A stretch of DNA of 64,000 nt from Paracoccaceae bacterium (GTDB lineage Bacteria; Pseudomonadota; Alphaproteobacteria; Rhodobacterales; Rhodobacteraceae): NCBI GenBank assembly GCA_029244725.1, contig JAQWQJ010000133.1, positions 36,940 through 100,939 of the forward strand. Reading direction: 5' to 3'. The notes beneath the pieces were generated by a model. The model was not told the DNA's origin, ran no database searches, and saw only the letters and a program-made list of their open reading frames with translations. The position numbers and the translations under genes are program-made. Each line of letters begins with the position of its first letter. The stretch's first letter is position 1. Shown one piece after another: positions 17,947 to 27,659 of this stretch.

Positions 17947-19036
17947 TGATTTTCTCTGGCGTTCTGGAAAGGTCAGACAGGATTTCGGGACCATCCGCGC
18001 GCAAGATCACGATTTCCTCCAGCCGGATGCCGAACCGACCCGGCAGGTAGATCCCCGGCTCGATGGAAAACACCATGCCCTCGTCCAGCACGGTCTGCGA
18101 ACTTGCCGTGATGAACGGCGGCTCATGCACCTCGGTGCCAAGCCCGTGGCCGGTGCGGTGGACAAAATAATCACCATAGCCTGCATCTGCGATCACACCA
18201 CGCGCGGCATCATCGACCACATGCGCCTTCACCCCCGGACGCGCGGCCTTGAGTGCGGCCTCCACAGCGCGATTCACGATGTCATGCACCTCTGCATAGC
18301 CGTCCGGCCCGTCACCGATCAACGCCATGCGGGTGATGTCAGAGGAATACCCCTCGGACGCTGCGCCGATATCCATGACCACCGCGTCACCGTCCTTGAG
18401 GACCGTGTCGCCAGTGTGGTGATGCGGAAAGGCCCCGTTCGGCCCCGCCCCGATGATGGTGAAGAGAGGCGTAGCGCCGTCACCGGCAAAGTTGTCGCGG
18501 ACAATCCCGGCCACTTGCGTCTCAGACATGCCGGGGTGCATCGCGGCCCATGCTCCTCGCATCGCGCGGTCCGCGATCTGCGCATTGCGTTTGAGGGCGG
18601 CGTATTCATCGGCCCCTTTGCGCATCCTGAGCGCACCAACCGTGTCGGCCGTGAACCGCCGCACGGCATTCGGCAGCGCGTCAGTGACAAGTGCTGCGTG
18701 ATCTGCGCGCATGGCTTCATCCAGCACAAGGACGGCGGCATCGTGGGCGTGCAGGTCAGCAAGCACATCCTTCAGCGCCGCCTGCGGCCCGGTATCGTCG
18801 GACCATGTGAAAAATGGCAGGTCGATCTGGGTGCGCGCGCTTTCAGCCTCAAGCGCGGGCATCAGAAACGCCGCCCCCGTCCCCGACACGAAGGCCAGAC
18901 AGGCGCGTTCGTCGGCATGCGGGCGCACATCCAAAAGCCATGCCATATGCGCGCCCGGTGCCAGCACGACAAGGTTGGTATTGGTCTCGGCCATCTTGGC
19001 GCGCAACGCGTCCAGCCGGTCGGAAGTCTGTGTCAT
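17939..19036 (-). CDS. M24-family metallopeptidase (Xaa-Pro dipeptidase/creatinase-like)
   Basis: A 365-residue protein with a creatinase-type N-terminal domain and a pita-bread catalytic domain. The metal ligands can be followed: Asp in VVMDIGA, Asp in YSSDITRMA, His in HRTGHGLGTEVHEPP, Glu in VFSIEPGIYL and Glu in GIRLEEIVIL. Members include prolidases, aminopeptidase P and creatinase. In an operon with hydantoinase genes it may hydrolyse an amide product or a dipeptide, but the substrate cannot be read from sequence. The stop overlaps the downstream hyuB start by 8 bases. Confidence 0.85.
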   Translation of the reverse strand: MTQTSDRLDALRAKMAETNTNLVVLAPGAHMAWLLDVRPHADERACLAFVSGTGAAFLMPALEAESARTQIDLPFFTWSDDTGPQAALKDVLADLHAHDAAVLVLDEAMRADHAALVTDALPNAVRRFTADTVGALRMRKGADEYAALKRNAQIADRAMRGAWAAMHPGMSETQVAGIVRDNFAGDGATPLFTIIGAGPNGAFPHHHTGDTVLKDGDAVVMDIGAASEGYSSDITRMALIGDGPDGYAEVHDIVNRAVEAALKAARPGVKAHVVDDAARGVIADAGYGDYFVHRTGHGLGTEVHEPPFITASSQTVLDEGMVFSIEPGIYLPGRFGIRLEEIVILRADGPEILSDLSRTPEKIND

Positions 19037-19048
19037 CTCCTGTCCTCC

Positions 19049-19846
19049 TTAGCTGGCCTCGACCACCAGCCGCCCGCCAAATGCGGGGCCGGTGTCGAAT
19101 GTGCCAATCCGTTCAATCTCAGCCTCGGGCGGGGCCTCACAGGACCATCTGCGCGAGGGTTTCCAGCCGCAATCGCGTTTCAAAAGCGCGCCATATTCCG
19201 CCCGCTTGAGTGCTGCAATGGAGGGGTCGATCACCGGCACGCCTAGTTCCTTCTCGACCGTGGAATAAAAACCGACCTCCATCGTGCAGCCAAGGATCAG
19301 CGCCTCGGCGTAATCCTCCTCTACCGCCTTGCGACCCGCCTCCAAAAGACGCGCGGCGGTGCGGTCGTGATCTTCCTGAAACTCGGTCACGCCAAGCCCG
19401 ACATGGTAGAACCCGGCCAGACGGTCGCGATGGCCAAGCGCGTGGACGGTGGCCTGCATCTGGTCAACCCATTTGCGCCGGCCAACAATAACGCCAAACC
19501 GGTTCGACAGGCTGGCGGCGATTTCACACGAGGCCATGCAGGGCGCGGTCACGATCATATCGCCCGAGATCTCGCGCGCATCATGCAACGCCGTGTCGTA
19601 GAAACAGCCGATGACCAACGCGTCAAAGCCTTCACGCGCGGCGGCACGGGTGGCGCGAATGATGCCCGCGGTCACCATGCCTTCAAAGCTGCGATACTCG
19701 ATATGGCTGAAGCGTCCGACCGCGTCAGGAAGCGACGTGACATGCACCTCCGTCCCCGGCAGCTTGTAATCGCGCGCCATATTCGCAAACAACTCATCAT
19801 GCCCTTCGCGATGTGCGACCGGGCTCAGATACATGATCTTGACCAT
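19049..19846 (-). CDS. Asp/Glu/hydantoin racemase family protein
   Basis: A 265-residue protein with the two catalytic-type cysteines of this superfamily, Cys81 in VIGCFYD and Cys187 in ILGCTMEV. The spacing and flanks resemble hydantoin racemases and related maleate isomerases. In hydantoin pathways the racemase lets both enantiomers be used by a stereospecific hydrolase, which fits its place between the two hyuB genes. It sits 14 bases after the HyuB stop, with a GAGGAC ribosome site overlapping the gap. Confidence 0.82.
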   Translation of the reverse strand: MVKIMYLSPVAHREGHDELFANMARDYKLPGTEVHVTSLPDAVGRFSHIEYRSFEGMVTAGIIRATRAAAREGFDALVIGCFYDTALHDAREISGDMIVTAPCMASCEIAASLSNRFGVIVGRRKWVDQMQATVHALGHRDRLAGFYHVGLGVTEFQEDHDRTAARLLEAGRKAVEEDYAEALILGCTMEVGFYSTVEKELGVPVIDPSIAALKRAEYGALLKRDCGWKPSRRWSCEAPPEAEIERIGTFDTGPAFGGRLVVEAS

Positions 19847-19860
19847 TGTTCTCGTCCTCC

Positions 19861-21510
19861 TCAGACGGTTACGTCGTGAACTGTTTTGGCCCGCTCAGCC
19901 GTGATCAACCCGTTTTTCACATCCGCGCGCACGGCCTCCGGGTCGCGATCTTTCGGGTCGCCATAACCCGCCCCGCTGGAGGTGATGACGCGCACCACGT
20001 CGTCAGTCGTCAGCGACAGGCCCGACACGAAACTATAGGTTTTCTCGCTGCCATCGGCCTTGATGACATCGACAAAATTGCCGGACCCTTCTTCGCCCCC
20101 TTCCAGAGGCCAGGGCTTGATGCGCGACCGGGTGTAGCCTGCCGTCAGAAAGCCGCTTTTCGTGCGGACGCGATATTCGAGGATCAGGCCCCGCCCGCCG
20201 TTGAACTGCCCTTCACCGCCCGGTGCGGTGTTCAGCGCCATGCGGTCGACGAAAAGACCGTTGCGCGCTTCGGAGATTTCGGCGGGCGTGTTGTAGGTCT
20301 CGCCGTGGAAGCCCGAGAAGATGCACGGGTTGCCATCGCGCCCCTCCCATGCGCCCCAACCGCCGATCTGCGGCTCGATGATGGTGTATTGCCTCCCCGT
20401 ATCGGGATGGATGCCGCCGATGAAGGTGCCGCAGATCGAACTGAAATGCCCGGCTGGCAGGCGTTCGGGGATATGCGGTGCGAGGCAGCGCCAGATAAGG
20501 TCATAGACCCGTACTTCTGTTTCGAAATAAAACCCGATCGCCGCCCCTTCGCGGGCGTGAAAGACGGAGCCTTCCCGCGTCAGCACATTGAGCGGGCGAA
20601 AACAGCCCTCGTTGGCGGGCGTGTCCGCACCGGTCAGCGATTTGAACACCATCTGCGCGCAGATCATTGTGCCGTCGCGGCTGGTATTCGTCGGGCCAGT
20701 ATCCTGATCGGGATTGTCGCGCAGATCGACCTTGAATTCATCGTCACTGATCGTGACCTTGACGTTGAAGATCCGCCCGTCATCCTGTTCTTCGCTCAGC
20801 TCGAACGTGCCATGCGGCAGCTTAGAAAGCTCGACCCGCGCCGCCCGTTCGCCGAAATCCATAAAGTGGTCGACGGCTGTAAGGAACGTCTCGATCCCGT
20901 ATTTTGCGGCCAGCCCCTCAAGCCGGCGATTGCCGACGCGCACGGATGCGATGGCGGCCCAGACATCGCCTTTCAGGAAATCGGGCATCCGGCTGTTGGT
21001 GGTGATGATATCCATCACCGCCTGATCGGTTTCGCCCTCGCGGATGATCTTGACCGCTGGCAGGCGCAATCCTTCCTGAAAGATCTCGGTCGCATCGCCC
21101 GAAAGCGAGCCCGGTGCCATGCCACCCACATCCGAATTATGGGCGATATTTGCGGTCCAGGCGATGATCCGGTCCTCGACAAAGACCGGCATCGCCAGCA
21201 CGAGGTCATTGAGGTGCGTGACGCCGCCATGCCAGGGATCGTTGGTGATAAAAACATCGCCGGGGCGGATATCGTCATGCTTTTGCAAGATGAACTGCAC
21301 CGATTTATCCAGAACACCGATGAAGGCGGGAATGCCCGCGCCCGAGGATGCGATACGCCCTTCGGCGTCGGTGATCCCGGTGCCCATGTCCAGAACCTCG
21401 TAGATGATCGAGGACATGGCCGTTTTGCGCATAGCCGCGAACATCTCGTCCGCCGCAGCCTGAAGCGAGTTTTGGATGATCTCCAGTGTGATCGGATCAG
21501 CGTTGCTCAT
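19861..21510 (-). CDS. hyuB: Hydantoinase/oxoprolinase B subunit
   Basis: A full-length 549-residue HyuB. Typical features are SGAGIPAFIGVLDKSVQF, FITNDPWHGGVTHLND, IAWTANIAHNSDVGG, GPTNTSRDGTM and the C-terminal SSGAGYGDPKDRDPEAVRAD. The HyuA/HyuB complex couples ATP hydrolysis to opening of cyclic amides (5-oxoproline, N-methylhydantoin, caprolactam), and the same fold serves acetone and acetophenone carboxylases. Its ATG overlaps the hyuA stop, with GGAGAAG upstream, so both subunits should be made together. Confidence 0.88.
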   Translation of the reverse strand: MSNADPITLEIIQNSLQAAADEMFAAMRKTAMSSIIYEVLDMGTGITDAEGRIASSGAGIPAFIGVLDKSVQFILQKHDDIRPGDVFITNDPWHGGVTHLNDLVLAMPVFVEDRIIAWTANIAHNSDVGGMAPGSLSGDATEIFQEGLRLPAVKIIREGETDQAVMDIITTNSRMPDFLKGDVWAAIASVRVGNRRLEGLAAKYGIETFLTAVDHFMDFGERAARVELSKLPHGTFELSEEQDDGRIFNVKVTISDDEFKVDLRDNPDQDTGPTNTSRDGTMICAQMVFKSLTGADTPANEGCFRPLNVLTREGSVFHAREGAAIGFYFETEVRVYDLIWRCLAPHIPERLPAGHFSSICGTFIGGIHPDTGRQYTIIEPQIGGWGAWEGRDGNPCIFSGFHGETYNTPAEISEARNGLFVDRMALNTAPGGEGQFNGGRGLILEYRVRTKSGFLTAGYTRSRIKPWPLEGGEEGSGNFVDVIKADGSEKTYSFVSGLSLTTDDVVRVITSSGAGYGDPKDRDPEAVRADVKNGLITAERAKTVHDVTV

Positions 21511-23582
21511 TTTGCTTCTCCCAGATTGATATGCGTATTGCGATAGGCGTCGATCTCCACCTTGTTGCCGGGGTGGATCACAATGGTTGTGCCGGGATCT
21601 TCGATGATGGCGGGGCCGGTGAAGGCCATGCCGGGGGCCAGCTTGTCGCCGTCATAGATGTCGGCCTGATGCTTGCCTTCCAGCGCATAGTCGACCTCGC
21701 GCTGACCCTTCAGCGCCGGACCGGCATCCGGGGCGCCCAACTCGGCGGGTTTCAGTTCCAGCTTGCCAACCTCGGCGCGGGCGACCAGGTGGATGCCCAC
21801 CATCTCAACCGGCGCATCCAGACGGTAGGTATATTCGCGCTCATAAGCTTCGTGGAAATCGCCCGCGATCTTGTCCAGCGCGGCATCTGTCACCGCACCT
21901 TCCAGCAGAACCTCTGTCGTATGTTCCTGATTTTGATAGCGAAACTTGCCATAGCGCAGGAATGTCACCTCGGCAGGATCAACCCCTTCGTCTTCGAAGG
22001 TCTTGCGCGCCTTGGCCTCGGCCTCGCCGAAAATCGCCTCGATGCCCGCGCCCGCGCCTTCGCGCAGATCGACCAGCTGGGTCACGAAATAATCGCGGCG
22101 CAAGTCCGACATCATCATTCCGAAGGCCGAAAAGACCGAGGCCGCAGCAGGCACCACGACTTTCTTGACCTGCAATTCCTGCCCAAGCGCAACGGCGTGC
22201 ATCGCACCACCGCCACCAAAGGCCAGCAAGGTAAAATCGCGCGTGTCATGACCCCGGTTGAGGCTGACCAGTTTCAGGGCGTTGACCATGTTGTTATTGG
22301 CAATACGCACGATACCCTGTGCGGCCTCATCGGTGCTGACGCCCAGATCTTTACCCACGGCTTTCAACGCGGTCTCGGTTGCGTCCATATCGGCCACGAC
22401 CTCACCGCCACAGAAATAATCGCGGTTGATCCGACCAAGCCAGAGATTGGCGTCGGTCGTCGTGGCATTCGTGCCGCCCTTGCCATAGGCGGCCGGTCCG
22501 GGCAAAGCGCCCGCCGATTGCGGCCCGACATGCAGCTTACCGAAATCATCGACCCAAGCGATGGAGCCGCCGCCATTGCCGATCTCGACCAGATCGACCA
22601 CCGGCACCATGATCGGATAACCGGCGGATATGCCGCTGCGTTCAATCCAGTAGTCGGTCATGATCCGCACTTCGCCGTCTTCGATCAACGAGCATTTCGC
22701 GGTGGTCCCGCCAATATCGAGGGCTAGGATATCCTCCTCACCGATCAGCTTGCCCAGTTCGGCAGCACCCCAGAACCCCGAAGCCGGGCCGCTTTCGACC
22801 ATGTTGATCGGCACGGCAGAGGTCGCCTCAAGGCTGTCCACGCCGCAATTGGACTGCATGATATAGGGGCTTTTCTTCAGTCCTTGCGATTTCAGCCCAG
22901 CGTCCAGCTTGCCCAAATAGCGTGCCGCGACCGGCTGCACATAGGCCGACAGGACGGCCGTGTTGGTGCGCTCGTACTCGCGCCATTCGCGGGTGATCTG
23001 GTGGCTGGCGACGACCGGGACCTCGGGCCAGAGGCGGCGGATTTCCTCCAGCGTTGCGACCTCGTGATCCGTATTGGAATAGGCGTGAAGCAGGCAGACG
23101 GCCACGGCCTCCACCCCCTCGGCGCGGAACCCCTCCAGGATCGCAGGCAGCCCCGAAAGGTCCAGAGGCGCGCGTTCCCCGCCTTGATAGGTCATGCGCC
23201 CCGGAATCTCGGCGCGCAGGTGACGCGGCACGAAGGGCGCGGGTTTCACATAATGCAGGTTGAAGAAATCAGGCCGGTTGCCGCGCGCGATCTCCAGCAC
23301 GTCGCGGAAGCCTTCGGTGGTGATCAGGCCGACCTTAACGCCCTTGCGTTCGGTCAACGCATTGATGACGACCGTGGTGCCATGCGCCATGAAGCTGACG
23401 CTTTCCGGCGCGATCCCACCCTTTTTCAGCACGTTCAGCACCCCGGTCTCGAAATCGGGCGGGGTGGTGTCGGACTTGGCGGTGACAATGTCGATGGTTC
23501 CGTCATCGCGGGTCTCGAAGGCGACAAGGTCGGTGAAAGTGCCTCCCACATCGGTAGCTACGCGGCGGGTTGTCTCGGCCAT
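21507..23582 (-). CDS. hyuA: Hydantoinase/oxoprolinase A subunit (ATP-binding)
   Basis: A 691-residue HyuA from the ATG at 23582, which has AAGGAGCC upstream; the frame open to 23609 is less well supported. The N-terminal actin-like phosphate loop is ATDVGGTFTDLVAF, and a second ATPase motif is LALDIGGTTAKCS. The central FMAHGTTVVINAL and the C-terminal TGPAIIEDPGTTIVI are also family features. It carries the ATPase function of the cyclic-amide hydrolase or a related carboxylase. Only one hyuA accompanies two hyuB genes. Substrate is open. Confidence 0.88.
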   Translation of the reverse strand: MAETTRRVATDVGGTFTDLVAFETRDDGTIDIVTAKSDTTPPDFETGVLNVLKKGGIAPESVSFMAHGTTVVINALTERKGVKVGLITTEGFRDVLEIARGNRPDFFNLHYVKPAPFVPRHLRAEIPGRMTYQGGERAPLDLSGLPAILEGFRAEGVEAVAVCLLHAYSNTDHEVATLEEIRRLWPEVPVVASHQITREWREYERTNTAVLSAYVQPVAARYLGKLDAGLKSQGLKKSPYIMQSNCGVDSLEATSAVPINMVESGPASGFWGAAELGKLIGEEDILALDIGGTTAKCSLIEDGEVRIMTDYWIERSGISAGYPIMVPVVDLVEIGNGGGSIAWVDDFGKLHVGPQSAGALPGPAAYGKGGTNATTTDANLWLGRINRDYFCGGEVVADMDATETALKAVGKDLGVSTDEAAQGIVRIANNNMVNALKLVSLNRGHDTRDFTLLAFGGGGAMHAVALGQELQVKKVVVPAAASVFSAFGMMMSDLRRDYFVTQLVDLREGAGAGIEAIFGEAEAKARKTFEDEGVDPAEVTFLRYGKFRYQNQEHTTEVLLEGAVTDAALDKIAGDFHEAYEREYTYRLDAPVEMVGIHLVARAEVGKLELKPAELGAPDAGPALKGQREVDYALEGKHQADIYDGDKLAPGMAFTGPAIIEDPGTTIVIHPGNKVEIDAYRNTHINLGEAK

Positions 23583-23583
23583 G

Positions 23584-24066
23584 TCAGGCTCCTTGGTTGT
23601 ATTTTTCATGCAGCAGGAAGGCGACCGCCCCCGGCATTTTCAGTGCATCGGCGGCTCGCACACGCTCGGGTGTGTAATGGCCGGCCTCATGCAGGCAATT
23701 CAGCGTCCCGATCACCTGTCCGTCGATGGTCACCGGTACGTTGATGCAGCTTTCGCAGCCAAGCGACTGGATCAGTTCGTAATCGGGAAAGACGTCCGCG
23801 ATCTCCTCGATGGAGTTTGCAACGAAGGTCTTGTGCTGGTCCTCGACGATATCGGTCCACCGGTTCTTGTGGCGCGGCTTCTCGCCGGAAACCGGGTAGG
23901 CGTCCGGCATATTGGTGAAGTTGCGCCGGGCGACATTGCGGTCGCGGTCGATCACCATCGTGGTGAAAAGCTTGACGCCGATGGTGTCTTGCACCAATTG
24001 CGCGAGCGCCTCAAAAGTCTGGTCTGGTTGGCCCTTGGCGGCCAATGCCTGCATGAAATCCGTCAT
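23584..24066 (-). CDS. GAF-domain protein in the hyu operon
   Basis: A 160-residue single GAF domain. The core block CINVPVTIDGQVIGTLNCLH is clear, and a second segment NRWTDIVEDQHKTFVAN precedes it. It carries cysteines in GCESCINV and TLNCLHE. No output domain is present. It could sense the pathway compound, or be an enzyme of the free-methionine sulfoxide reductase type, but its cysteine pattern does not obviously match that family. It is separated from hyuA by a single base and overlaps the importer ATPase gene. Confidence 0.75.
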   Translation of the reverse strand: MTDFMQALAAKGQPDQTFEALAQLVQDTIGVKLFTTMVIDRDRNVARRNFTNMPDAYPVSGEKPRHKNRWTDIVEDQHKTFVANSIEEIADVFPDYELIQSLGCESCINVPVTIDGQVIGTLNCLHEAGHYTPERVRAADALKMPGAVAFLLHEKYNQGA

Positions 24067-24860
24067 GTTCCCTCTGCAAGTTTGTTCCTGAGTTCCAGCT
24101 CGGCATCATCCACCACGGGCACCGCACCGATCAGGCTGCGTGTGTAGGGGTGTTCGGGCGCCGAGAAGATTTGTTCGGTGCGACCCAGTTCGACAAGCTG
24201 GCCCGCCTTGAAGACCGCCACGCGGTCGGCGACGTTGCGCACCACGGCAAGATCATGGGTGATGAAAACATAGGTGAGCTTCTTGCGCGCCCGCAGATCG
24301 TTGAGCAGCCTGAGCACCCGCGCCTGCACCAGCACATCGAGGGCCGAGGTCGGCTCATCCAGAACCACCAGTTCAGGCTCGCAGGCCAGGGCGCGGGCAA
24401 TACCCACCCTCTGGCGCTGGCCACCCGACAGGGATGATGGCGCACGTTGGCGCATCTCGCGCGGCAGGCCGACCTCCTCCAGCGCCTCCTCCACCTTCAG
24501 CCAACGATCCGCGCGGGGGCCGATGGCGTAGGTATCAAGGCCAAGCCGTACAGACGCGCCGATATTGCGCTTGGGGTTCAGGGCCGAAAGCGGATTTTGC
24601 TGCACGAACTGGATCGCGCGGCGATGCACGGGGCCGCGTTTGGCGGGCAGCGTTGCACCATCAAACCTGATCTCACCCGATGTAGCGCCCAAGATGCCAA
24701 GGATCATATTGGCCAGCGTGGTCTTGCCGGACCCGCTTTCCCCCACAACGGCAAGGCATTCGCCGCGCTCAACCTCGAATGACACGTCGCGCACCGCATG
24801 GACGGGGCCACTTGGGGTTTGAAAGGTCTTGGTCAGGTTTTGAACAGAAAGAAGCGTCAT
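24063..24860 (-). CDS. Dipeptide/oligopeptide-type ABC importer ATPase (DppF/OppF-like)
   Basis: A 265-residue ATPase: Walker A GESGSGKTT, Q-loop FVQQNPLSALNPKRN, signature LSGGQRQRVGIARAL, Walker B LVVLDEPTSALD, H-loop FITHDLAVVRNVAD. The tail HPYTRSLIGAVP is the mark of the peptide/nickel subfamily. It overlaps its partner at 24857 by an ATGA junction and is the second ATPase of the importer encoded up to 29225. Confidence 0.9.
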   Translation of the reverse strand: MTLLSVQNLTKTFQTPSGPVHAVRDVSFEVERGECLAVVGESGSGKTTLANMILGILGATSGEIRFDGATLPAKRGPVHRRAIQFVQQNPLSALNPKRNIGASVRLGLDTYAIGPRADRWLKVEEALEEVGLPREMRQRAPSSLSGGQRQRVGIARALACEPELVVLDEPTSALDVLVQARVLRLLNDLRARKKLTYVFITHDLAVVRNVADRVAVFKAGQLVELGRTEQIFSAPEHPYTRSLIGAVPVVDDAELELRNKLAEGT

Positions 24861-25729
24861 GACGCACCTCCGTCATGGCGCACCATCGGAGCAAGGAAAT
24901 CGTCGCTAACCTCCGGCACGGCAGGCAGCCCTGCGCCGGTGATGCGCGGCACGGCATCCATCAGGGCACGGGTATAGGCGTGGCCGGGAGAGTGAAAAAT
25001 CGCGTCCGTTGGCCCGGTTTCGACGATGCGGCCACGATAGATGACATAAACACGGTCGGCAAATTCGCGCACCACGCCAAGGTTGTGCGAGATGAACAGG
25101 ACCGCCGTGTGATGTTTTTCGACTAGGTCATGCATCAGCCGCAGCGTTTGCGCCTGCACAGAGACATCCAGCGCGGTGCCGGGTTCATCGGCCAGCAGCA
25201 GCTTGGGATTGTTGACCAGCGCCATGGCGATCATCACACGCTGGTTCATGCCCCCTGACAGTTGGAACGGATAGTTGGCCAGCACCCTGCCGGGATCGGG
25301 GATTGAAACTTCAGTCAGCATCTCGGTAGCGCGGGCATCACAGGCGGCCTGATCCAGCTTGGGGTCGCGGCGGCGCATGACCTCGGCAAACTGGTTGCCG
25401 ATGGTGAAGGTCGGGTTGAGCGATGAGGTCGGATCCTGAAAGATCATCGACATCTCGGTGCCGCGCAGCGCGGCGCGATCCTTTTGGGCCATCGTCATCA
25501 CATCCGCCCCGTCAAAAGCGACGCGGCCCGTGACACGGGCATTGCGCATCTCTTGCAACAGGCCCAACACGATCCGCGCTGTGACCGATTTGCCTGATCC
25601 GCTTTCGCCGACCAGCGCCACGCGTTCGCCCGCCGCGATAGACAGGTCGATGCCGTGCAGCACTTCGGTCAGCCCGCTCAGGCCCTTGAAGGCCAGATGC
25701 AGATCCCGAATATCCAGAAGATGGGTCAT
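24857..25729 (-). CDS. Dipeptide/oligopeptide-type ABC importer ATPase (DppD/OppD-like)
   Basis: A 290-residue ATPase with Walker [11 protein letters not shown]-loop [17 protein letters not shown], signature [15 protein letters not shown], Walker [13 protein letters not shown] and the subfamily C-terminus [14 protein letters not shown]. The signature has Met-Asn where the usual sequence is Met-Arg or Gln-Arg, a normal variation. ATGA overlaps link it to both neighbours. Confidence 0.9.
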   Translation of the reverse strand: MTHLLDIRDLHLAFKGLSGLTEVLHGIDLSIAAGERVALVGESGSGKSVTARIVLGLLQEMRNARVTGRVAFDGADVMTMAQKDRAALRGTEMSMIFQDPTSSLNPTFTIGNQFAEVMRRRDPKLDQAACDARATEMLTEVSIPDPGRVLANYPFQLSGGMNQRVMIAMALVNNPKLLLADEPGTALDVSVQAQTLRLMHDLVEKHHTAVLFISHNLGVVREFADRVYVIYRGRIVETGPTDAIFHSPGHAYTRALMDAVPRITGAGLPAVPEVSDDFLAPMVRHDGGAS

Positions 25730-26559
25730 TCATCTGCTCCCAATACGTCGCGTAGCCCGTCACCAAGCAGGTTGAAACCGAACACCGCAAACAAGATTGC
25801 AAGGCCGGGAAAGACCGTCATCCACCAGCTGTCGGGCAGATAACGCGCACCTTCGGCCACCATCGAGCCGAGGTCAGGCGTCGGCGGTTGCACCCCAAGA
25901 CCGAGGAAGGACAGCGACGAGGCAATGATGATCACGAAGCCCATATCGAGCGTCATCTTGGTGATGATGGCAGGCAGGCAGTTTGGCAAAATCTCGCGGA
26001 AGGCGATATGGGTCGTGGGGGCACCGATCACCTCGGCAGCCAGCACATAGCCTTCCTCGCGCTCTGATCGAGCGATGGAATAGACCAGCCGCGCATACCA
26101 CGGCCACCACATCACGGTGACTGCAATCATCGCGTTGGTCAGCGTCGGCTCCAACACGCCCAATACGGCGATGGCCAGCACCAGCGGCGGGATCGACAGA
26201 AACACATCGACCAGCCGCATCAGCACCGATTCCGTCCAGCCCCCCAGATAGCCCGCCAGCAGCCCCACGATGGTGCCAATCGGCGTGGCAATGATCAACA
26301 CGACAATGCCAAGGCCAAGGCTGATCCGGTAGGCATAAAGGATGCGGCTGAAGATATCGCGCCCGACCAGATCAGTGCCCATCCAGTTACGCCCGTTGGG
26401 GGCGCTGTTGGCATAGGCAAAATCAACCACGGCGCTGTTATGGGTCGGAAACGGCGCGATCCAGGGGGCGAAGAGGGCGGCCAGCACGATGGCAAGCACC
26501 AGGATCAGTCCGGTCAGCGACAGGGGATTTGCCGCAATAATACGCAATGCACGGGTCAT
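25726..26559 (-). CDS. ABC importer permease (DppC-like)
   Basis: A 277-residue permease with a cytoplasmic N-terminus, a first membrane segment SLTGLILVLAIVLAALFAPW, the periplasmic loop with NWMGTDLVGRDIFSRILY and five more segments. The coupling helix region AEVIGAPTTHIAFREILPNC is the EAA-type contact with the ATPase. Its stop overlaps the ATPase start by 4 bases. Confidence 0.9.
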   Translation of the reverse strand: MTRALRIIAANPLSLTGLILVLAIVLAALFAPWIAPFPTHNSAVVDFAYANSAPNGRNWMGTDLVGRDIFSRILYAYRISLGLGIVVLIIATPIGTIVGLLAGYLGGWTESVLMRLVDVFLSIPPLVLAIAVLGVLEPTLTNAMIAVTVMWWPWYARLVYSIARSEREEGYVLAAEVIGAPTTHIAFREILPNCLPAIITKMTLDMGFVIIIASSLSFLGLGVQPPTPDLGSMVAEGARYLPDSWWMTVFPGLAILFAVFGFNLLGDGLRDVLGADE

Positions 26560-27584
26560 GAGCTGGCCCTCGTTGAATGGCGGATGCGGGGATTGAGGAA
26601 AGCGATCAGCAGATCGACCAGAATATTCACCACAAGAAAGGTCAGCGCGATGACCAGCACGGTGCCCATGATCGCATTGAGATCCTTACGCAGGATAACC
26701 GCGACGCCATAACGGCTGAGCCCCGGCCAGGCAAAGACAGCCTCGACCAGAAACGCATTGCCAAGCATGGCCGCGAAATCAAGGCCGATGATGGTCAGTG
26801 ACGGGATCAGCGACGGCTTGAACGCATAGCGCCGGGCGATCCGCGTCGGGTAGAAGCCAAAGGCCTGCGCCATCTCGATATAGGGCTTGTCATAGGTCTC
26901 GATCATATTGGCCCGCGTCAGCCGCGCGGCCTGTCCGATCCCCGACAGGGCCAGCGCAATCGACGGCAGGACAAGGTGATGCAGGGCATCGACGAAGGCG
27001 CTGAAGTTCCCGGCAAGCAACGTGTCGACGGTCAGGAACCCGGTCACGCGGGCGATTTCATAGCTGTCGGTCAGCCGACCAGCGACAGGAAAGAGCGGCA
27101 GGTAAAAGGCAAAGAGCAGCATCAAGATGACAGCCCAAACAAAACTGGGGGCTGAGACGGTCAAAAGCGTGCCGACCCGCACCAGATGATCGGGCCAGCG
27201 TCCGCGATGGCGTGCAGCCAGAATGCCGAGCGGCAGGCCAAGGCCAACCATAAGGATGCCCGCAAATATGACCAGTTCCAGTGTTGCGGGCAGGAACTCT
27301 GCAATATCCACAGTGACCGGGCGATTGGTATAGAGCGACTGCCCCAGATTGCCGCGCATGACGTCGGCAACGAAATATCCGTATTGCGCGATAATGGGCT
27401 CATCCAGGTGCATCTCGGTGCGCAACGATGCGATCTGGTCGGCATTGGCGTTAGGACCGAGGGCAATCCGCGCAGGGTCGCCGGGGATGATCCGGGCGAT
27501 GGCGAAGATCAGCATCGACACCCCGATCAGAACAATCACAGAGATAGCGAGCCGTCTCAGCAATATGCGAAAGACAGAAGACAT
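26556..27584 (-). CDS. ABC importer permease (DppB-like)
   Basis: A 342-residue permease of the DppB/OppB type. It begins with a membrane segment AISVIVLIGVSMLIFAIARI followed by IPGDPARIALGPNA, the subfamily N-terminal motif, and ends in a block VNILVDLLIAFLNPRIR. EAA-like loop MAQAFGFYPTRIARRYAFKP is present. It pairs with the DppC-like permease to form the channel. Confidence 0.9.
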   Translation of the reverse strand: MSSVFRILLRRLAISVIVLIGVSMLIFAIARIIPGDPARIALGPNANADQIASLRTEMHLDEPIIAQYGYFVADVMRGNLGQSLYTNRPVTVDIAEFLPATLELVIFAGILMVGLGLPLGILAARHRGRWPDHLVRVGTLLTVSAPSFVWAVILMLLFAFYLPLFPVAGRLTDSYEIARVTGFLTVDTLLAGNFSAFVDALHHLVLPSIALALSGIGQAARLTRANMIETYDKPYIEMAQAFGFYPTRIARRYAFKPSLIPSLTIIGLDFAAMLGNAFLVEAVFAWPGLSRYGVAVILRKDLNAIMGTVLVIALTFLVVNILVDLLIAFLNPRIRHSTRASS

Positions 27585-27605
27585 GAGACAAATCCGTTTT
27601 GGGGC

Positions 27606-27659
27606 GTCCGGGCCTGTGGAACGGCCCGGACAGGGAGAGAAGTAACGCCGCAGGCGTTA
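27606..27659 (-). terminator. Two hairpins between the binding-protein gene and the dppB-like gene
   Basis: Reading leftward, a perfect 7-bp stem TAACGCC/GGCGTTA (27643-27659) includes the binding-protein stop codon, and then a perfect 9-bp stem GTCCGGGCC/GGCCCGGAC (27606-27631) with an 8-base loop follows. No T-run follows, so they look like attenuating or mRNA-stabilising structures that raise binding protein over permease. Confidence 0.55.

Noticed and set aside
19846..21546. A rightward open frame of 566 codons opposite hyuB
   Set aside because: It mirrors the GC-rich hyuB gene on the other strand, has no family features and no ribosome site. Long antisense frames are expected in such DNA.
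21531..22727. A rightward open frame of 398 codons opposite hyuA
   Set aside because: Antisense shadow with no recognised domain; hyuA is certain on the other strand.
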